A DNA stretch of 64,000 bases from Aestuariivirga litoralis (GTDB lineage: Bacteria; Pseudomonadota; Alphaproteobacteria; Rhizobiales; Aestuariivirgaceae). The DNA is taken from assembly GCF_015714715.1 (NCBI RefSeq), contig NZ_WAHS01000002.1:930001-994000 (forward strand), read 5' to 3'. Position numbers and translations under genes: made by a program. How positions within the stretch are numbered: position 1 is the stretch's first letter; each line of letters starts with the position of its first letter. The notes under the pieces were generated by a model. That model was given only the letters and a program-made list of their open reading frames with translations. It searched no databases and was not told the origin of the DNA. This document shows, piece after piece, positions 60,366 to 64,000 of the stretch.

Positions 60366-62117
60366 TTACTTCTGCTCTTCTTTCTTCTTCAGGGCAGCCT
60401 GGAAGATGTCTCCCAGCGAAGCGCCCGAGTCCGACGAGCCATATTGGGCCACGGCTTCACGCTCGTCGGCGATTTCCATCGCCTTGATCGAAACGTTGAC
60501 CTTGCGGGCCTTGGCATCCATGGCCACGATCACGGCATCGAACTTCTCGCCCACGGCGAAACGTTCGCTGCGCTGTTCGCTGCGGTCGCGGGCCAGGTCG
60601 CCACGCTTGGCGTAAGCGGTGATGTCGGTGCCGACGATGCGGACTTCAAGCCCGCCGTCTTCCACCTTCATCACTTCGCAGGTGACCTTCTCGCCCTTGC
60701 GCGGCGTGCCACCGGCAGCAGCACGCGGAGCGCCGCCAGCGGATGCACTTGCCGCACCAGCGCCAGCACCACCTTCGGTGAGCTGCTTGATGCCGAGCGA
60801 GATGCGTTCCTTTTCCTGGTCCACATCGAGAACCTGGGCCTTGACGATATCGCCCTTCTTGAAGTCCTTGATGGCTTCTTCGCCGGGGCGCTTCCAGTCG
60901 AGGTCGGAGAGATGGACCATGCCGTCCACATCGCCATCGAGGCCAACGAACAGGCCGAACTCGGTCATGTTCTTGACTTCGCCTTCAACCACGGTGCCCT
61001 TCGGATACTTCGAAGCGAAGGAAACCCACGGATTCTGCTGCACCTGTTTGAGGCCCAGCGAGATGCGACGCTTCGACGAGTCGATTTCCAGGACCTGAAC
61101 TTCAACCGGTTCAGAGGTCGACAGGATCTTGCCCGGATGCACGTTCTTCTTGGTCCAGCTCATTTCCGAAACGTGGACGAGGCCTTCAATGCCGTCTTCC
61201 AGTTCAACAAATGCGCCGTAATCGGTGATGTTGGTCACCTTGCCCTTGACCTTGGTGCCAACGGTGAACTTTTCAGCCACCACATCCCATGGGTCCTTGT
61301 CGAGCTGCTTCATGCCCAGCGAAATGCGCTGGGTTTCCGGGTTGATGCGGACGATCTGCACCTTCACGGTCTGGCCAACGGCAAGCACATCCGACGGATG
61401 GTTCACGCGCTTCCAGGCGATGTCAGTGACGTGCAGCAAGCCGTCAATGCCGCCCAGGTCAACGAATGCACCGTAATCGGTTATGTTCTTCACAACGCCG
61501 TCAACAACCTGGCCTTCGGCAAGGTTCTGCACGAGTTCCGAACGCTGTTCAGCGCGGGTCTCTTCCATGATGGCGCGGCGCGAGACAACAATGTTGCCGC
61601 GCTTGCGGTCCATCTTTAGAATCTGGAAGGGCTGCGACACATGCATCAGCGGACCAACGTCACGGATCGGGCGAACGTCAACCTGCGAACCGGGCAAGAA
61701 GGCCACAGCACCGCCGAGATCAACAGTGAAGCCACCCTTGACGCGGCCGAAGATCACGCCATCGACGCGCTCGTTCTTGGTGGACATTTCTTCCAGGCGC
61801 ACCCAGGCCTCTTCGCGCTTGGCCTTTTCGCGGCTGAGCACGGCTTCGCCCAAGGCATTTTCAATGCGTTCCAGGTAAACTTCAACAGTAGAGCCAACCT
61901 TGATGTCGGCAGGCTTGCCGGGCTGGTCGAAATCCTTCAGCGGAATGCGGCCTTCGGTCTTCAGGCCAACGTCAACGATCACCAGGTCATTTTCAATCGC
62001 CAGGACCTTGCCCTTGACGACGGAGCCTTCGGATACGGGGCGGTCGGCATAGCTCTCCTCGAGGAGAGATTCAAAATCGGATTTGGTGGGGTTCATCGAA
62101 ACGGCGGATTTCGCCAT
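60366..62117 (-). CDS. rpsA: 30S ribosomal protein S1
   Basis: 583 aa with six S1 RNA-binding repeats; clear repeat signatures such as GAFVDLGGIDGLLHVTDIAW and GAFVELEDGIEGLVHVSEMSW, and linkers RISLGMKQL, RISLGLKQV, RISLGIKQL. A Gly/Ala-rich insert (about 453-475) separates the last repeats. S1 brings mRNA to the 30S subunit. The ATG at 62096 is an alternative start. Normally follows cmk in this bacterial class; not so here. Confidence 0.96.
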   Translation of the reverse strand: MAKSAVSMNPTKSDFESLLEESYADRPVSEGSVVKGKVLAIENDLVIVDVGLKTEGRIPLKDFDQPGKPADIKVGSTVEVYLERIENALGEAVLSREKAKREEAWVRLEEMSTKNERVDGVIFGRVKGGFTVDLGGAVAFLPGSQVDVRPIRDVGPLMHVSQPFQILKMDRKRGNIVVSRRAIMEETRAEQRSELVQNLAEGQVVDGVVKNITDYGAFVDLGGIDGLLHVTDIAWKRVNHPSDVLAVGQTVKVQIVRINPETQRISLGMKQLDKDPWDVVAEKFTVGTKVKGKVTNITDYGAFVELEDGIEGLVHVSEMSWTKKNVHPGKILSTSEPVEVQVLEIDSSKRRISLGLKQVQQNPWVSFASKYPKGTVVEGEVKNMTEFGLFVGLDGDVDGMVHLSDLDWKRPGEEAIKDFKKGDIVKAQVLDVDQEKERISLGIKQLTEGGAGAGAASASAGGAPRAAAGGTPRKGEKVTCEVMKVEDGGLEVRIVGTDITAYAKRGDLARDRSEQRSERFAVGEKFDAVIVAMDAKARKVNVSIKAMEIADEREAVAQYGSSDSGASLGDIFQAALKKKEEQK

Positions 62118-62374
62118 GAGGTCTTGCTTTCTATACGCGCGAGGGCCCGCATTCAGCTGGGCAATCCAAACGGCGCGTGCTGCATGAGGCAGCGGCTGGA
62201 GCGTTTCAGGAGGGAGCAGCGAACTGAGCTATCGCGCTTTCTCTGAAACAATTTGGGGTGCGGCGAGCTTGGCCCGGCACCCCGTTCAGCAGGCACCTAA
62301 AGGTTCCTGTTCTCAGTGGCTGGGCGGATAGCTCAGGAAAGGGGCAATTGCAAGGCGGAAATACCTTGAGTTGT
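62118..62374 (-). promoter_or_regulatory. Long leader and probable promoter of rpsA
   Basis: A 257-bp gap between uppP and rpsA. TTGCAA (62348-62353) and TATCCG (62325-62330) are 17 bp apart on the minus strand and would give a leader of about 200 nt, long enough for autoregulation by S1. Two short tRNA D-arm-like strings are present but no tRNA fold. One breakpoint of the proposed inversion would fall here or at the cmk end. Confidence 0.35.
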
Positions 62375-63214
62375 TCAGCTGCCAAGCCACCACGCGAAGC
62401 CGGCCGCCGCCAGGCAGTAAACGCCGAACCAGTGCCACCGGCCGGTACCCAGCCAGCTGGAGAGCCAGCGCAACGCCACCAGCCCCGCAGCAAAGCTGAA
62501 CAACAGGCCGAGCAGGCCCGGCCAGATGAAACCCAGCCAGTCACCCGCAACGAGACCAGACTTGGCATGCAGGAAACGCCAGGCTTCGCGGCCCACCACA
62601 AAAGGCGTAAGCACCACCGCCAAAGCAAAGCTGAATTCCTCCGCCGCCTGCCGCGGTATGCCACTGATGAGTGCGGTGGAGATCGTGGCACCTGAACGTG
62701 AAAAGCCACGCAACGGCAGGCACAGGCCCTGCACCAGTCCCACCATTCCGGCACGCGCCAGGGTGAAGCTTCCATCACTTCTTGGACGCGCGAAAGAAGA
62801 TGCAATGATCAACACTCCCACCAATGCCAGGCTGGCAGCGATGAGATGCAGATTGCCGAAAATCTGCTCAATCTCGAACTGTACCGCGTCACCCGCAAAC
62901 CAATGCTTGATGGCCGCCTGCAGGGCCAGTCCGACAAGGCCGGTCAAGGCCGTGGCCAGCACAAGATTGAGCGCCATGCGCCCCAATGCGGCAGACGAAG
63001 CGAAATAGGCATTGCGCCATGCTTTTCGGAAATACACGATCACCGCCAGCATGGTTCCGGTGTGCAGCAAGACCAGAAGCAGCGTCATCTCCGGCGCAGT
63101 GGGGTCAAGCCCCAGCAATCGCTCTGCGACGATCACATGTGCCGAGCTGGAAACCGGCAGGAGTTCAGTAAAACCTTGGATGACGGAGAGGATAAGTATT
63201 TTGAGCAGCGTCAT
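62375..63214 (-). CDS. uppP: Undecaprenyl-diphosphatase (UppP/BacA)
   Basis: 279 aa, about eight transmembrane helices. VIQGFTELLPVSSSAHVIVAE and RGFSRSGATISTALISG hold the catalytic Glu, Ser and Arg motifs; the second motif reads LRGFSRSG where LPGxSRSG is common. It recycles undecaprenyl diphosphate for cell-wall synthesis and can give bacitracin tolerance. Confidence 0.92.
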   Translation of the reverse strand: MTLLKILILSVIQGFTELLPVSSSAHVIVAERLLGLDPTAPEMTLLLVLLHTGTMLAVIVYFRKAWRNAYFASSAALGRMALNLVLATALTGLVGLALQAAIKHWFAGDAVQFEIEQIFGNLHLIAASLALVGVLIIASSFARPRSDGSFTLARAGMVGLVQGLCLPLRGFSRSGATISTALISGIPRQAAEEFSFALAVVLTPFVVGREAWRFLHAKSGLVAGDWLGFIWPGLLGLLFSFAAGLVALRWLSSWLGTGRWHWFGVYCLAAAGFAWWLGS

Positions 63215-63299
63215 GCCCGCTGCCTACACCCGGCACCCCGTCATTGCATCTTAAGCTGGTGTAATGACCCGCAGGTTGCCAGTAGTCAGGATGAGGAAA

Positions 63300-63322
63300 G
63301 GGGCAGAGCGAGTATCTGCCCC
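63300..63322. terminator. Hairpin downstream of the TPR gene
   Basis: GGGGCAGA (63300-63307) pairs with TCTGCCCC (63315-63322). On the minus strand it is followed by TTTCC, so it is at best a weak terminator for the TPR gene ending at 63362. Confidence 0.45.
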
Positions 63323-63361
63323 ATCGGCCTCCCTCCTAAGCTGGGATAGCTACAGGCGCAT

Positions 63362-64000
63362 TCATGACTCTTTTGGAGGATGCGTCTCGGGTAAACCTGA
63401 GAGACGAAGTCCTGCGAGATACTTTTCGAGCAACGGCGCATGCATAAACTTCAGGCTGTCACGAACGCTCGCAACATCCATGGGCGGACGCCCATCGGCG
63501 AACGTGGCGAGGGCGCGCTTCGCCGTCTCGAAATCTCCGACGGTAGCCTTATAAACCGCCATGTCACGCAGTGGCCAGGAAAGTCCTGGCCGCTCATCGA
63601 GTACCATCTGGGCGAAACGCATGGCTTCTTCCAGATCTCCAAGGGAGAAGTGAGCAAGCCCAATTCCGACACGCATGTTGAAGGCGAACGGGTCGAGCGG
63701 CGAAAGCCGTTCAGCACGCGCGAAGGACTCCAAGGCCTCCTTTGGCTTTCCGACATAGACAAGACCGAAACCGCGCCGCATCCAGGCCCATGCATGGTTC
63801 TTGTCAAGCTTCAGCGCCCTGTCGACGAAAGAAAGCGCGCGTGCGGCGTTGCCCTCCAGCAACATCACCGCAGTTCCCAGCGCGGTGAGGCCCGTGGCAT
63901 CGTCCTGTACCGATGCAGCGGCCCGTTCGATAAGCGCTAACCCCTTGAGGCGTTCACCGCCATTGTTTTCAGTCCACTGATAAGCCACCTGCTGAGCATG
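63362..64000 (-). CDS. TPR-repeat protein, C-terminal part (runs off right edge)
   Basis: At least 212 codons are open to base 64000, so the N-terminus is outside the window. TPR units: ARALSFVDRALKLDKNHAWA, WMRRGFGLVYVGKPKEALES, FARAERLSPLDPFAFNMRVG, and GDLEEAMRFAQMVLDERPGL. The layout resembles the C-terminal halves of rhizobial adenylate-cyclase or winged-helix regulators with TPR tails, but the missing part is needed to tell. Confidence 0.7.
   Translation of the reverse strand, partial: HAQQVAYQWTENNGGERLKGLALIERAAASVQDDATGLTALGTAVMLLEGNAARALSFVDRALKLDKNHAWAWMRRGFGLVYVGKPKEALESFARAERLSPLDPFAFNMRVGIGLAHFSLGDLEEAMRFAQMVLDERPGLSWPLRDMAVYKATVGDFETAKRALATFADGRPPMDVASVRDSLKFMHAPLLEKYLAGLRLSGLPETHPPKES

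Noticed and set aside
60444-61619. 391-codon plus-strand frame opposite rpsA
   Set aside because: Antisense to ribosomal protein S1; long shadow frames are common in highly biased genes.
62215-62340. Possible tRNA gene or remnant (GATAGCTCAG strings on both strands)
   Set aside because: Only D-arm-like strings are present; no anticodon stem, T arm or acceptor pairing can be drawn.

Overview
The window looks like the chromosome of an alphaproteobacterium, most likely Hyphomicrobiales (Rhizobiales)-like. Pointers are a GC-rich backbone, a DivL-type histidine kinase with Tyr at the phospho-acceptor position, a TsaE-AmgK fusion next to MurU, AddAB, a FYDLN-acid (TIGR02300-type) protein beside aroA, an AccD without zinc cysteines, and an EcfG-type stress promoter. 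No rRNA, CRISPR array, complete insertion sequence or phage gene was seen. One tRNA gene (Ala-GGC) is present.

Layout. 1-3.5 kb: sugar/sugar-acid catabolism (xylose-isomerase-like protein cut by the window edge, FadR-type GntR regulator, rhamnose mutarotase-like protein, UxaA-type dehydratase), with a 13-bp motif shared by two promoter regions. 3.7-17.7 kb: the accessory heart of the window. A seven-gene minus-strand operon encodes an atypical Ser/Thr kinase, a PP2C phosphatase, a PrsW-like membrane protease, a TerY-like vWA protein, an unrecognised membrane protein, a TIR-membrane-propeller protein, and an RCK/RyR/SLOG-like protein. A patatin-like lipase converges on its end and a SLOG-like membrane protein diverges from its start. 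I read this as a phospho-signalling system wired to TIR NADase and lipase effectors, probably defence or envelope stress. The kinase and the protease share a C-terminal module. 17.7-20.7 kb: an HWE kinase, a single-domain response regulator and two tandem paralogous mini-proteins behind a consensus EcfG promoter. 21-29.6 kb: a ROK-controlled uptake and catabolic operon (M20 deacylase, two paralogous binding proteins, permease, YhfX-like PLP enzyme, ATPase, SIS isomerase/deglycase).

30-63 kb is mostly housekeeping: tRNA-Ala, FYDLN-acid protein, aroA-cmk, an LptF/G-like permease, a small glycan locus (two glycosyltransferases and an ABC exporter), divL, tsaE-amgK, murU, addB, addA, trxA, folC, a dimethylglycine/sarcosine dehydrogenase-like gene with an NTF2-like partner, accD, trpA, trpB, trpF, pyrF, an ornithine-cyclodeaminase-like gene, lapA, ihfB, rpsA, uppP, and a partial TPR gene at the right edge. 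The usual cmk-rpsA adjacency is broken: rpsA lies about 29 kb away in opposite orientation, as expected if the segment from about 32.7 to 62.2 kb had inverted.

Many genes are translationally coupled by ATGA/GTGA overlaps (kinase-PP2C, ROK-M20, ATPase-SIS, aroA-cmk, divL-tsaE, addB-addA, trpB-trpA, trpA-accD, lapA-OCD), which also settles several start codons. All function calls come from reading the translated sequence and remembered family motifs; no database search was run.
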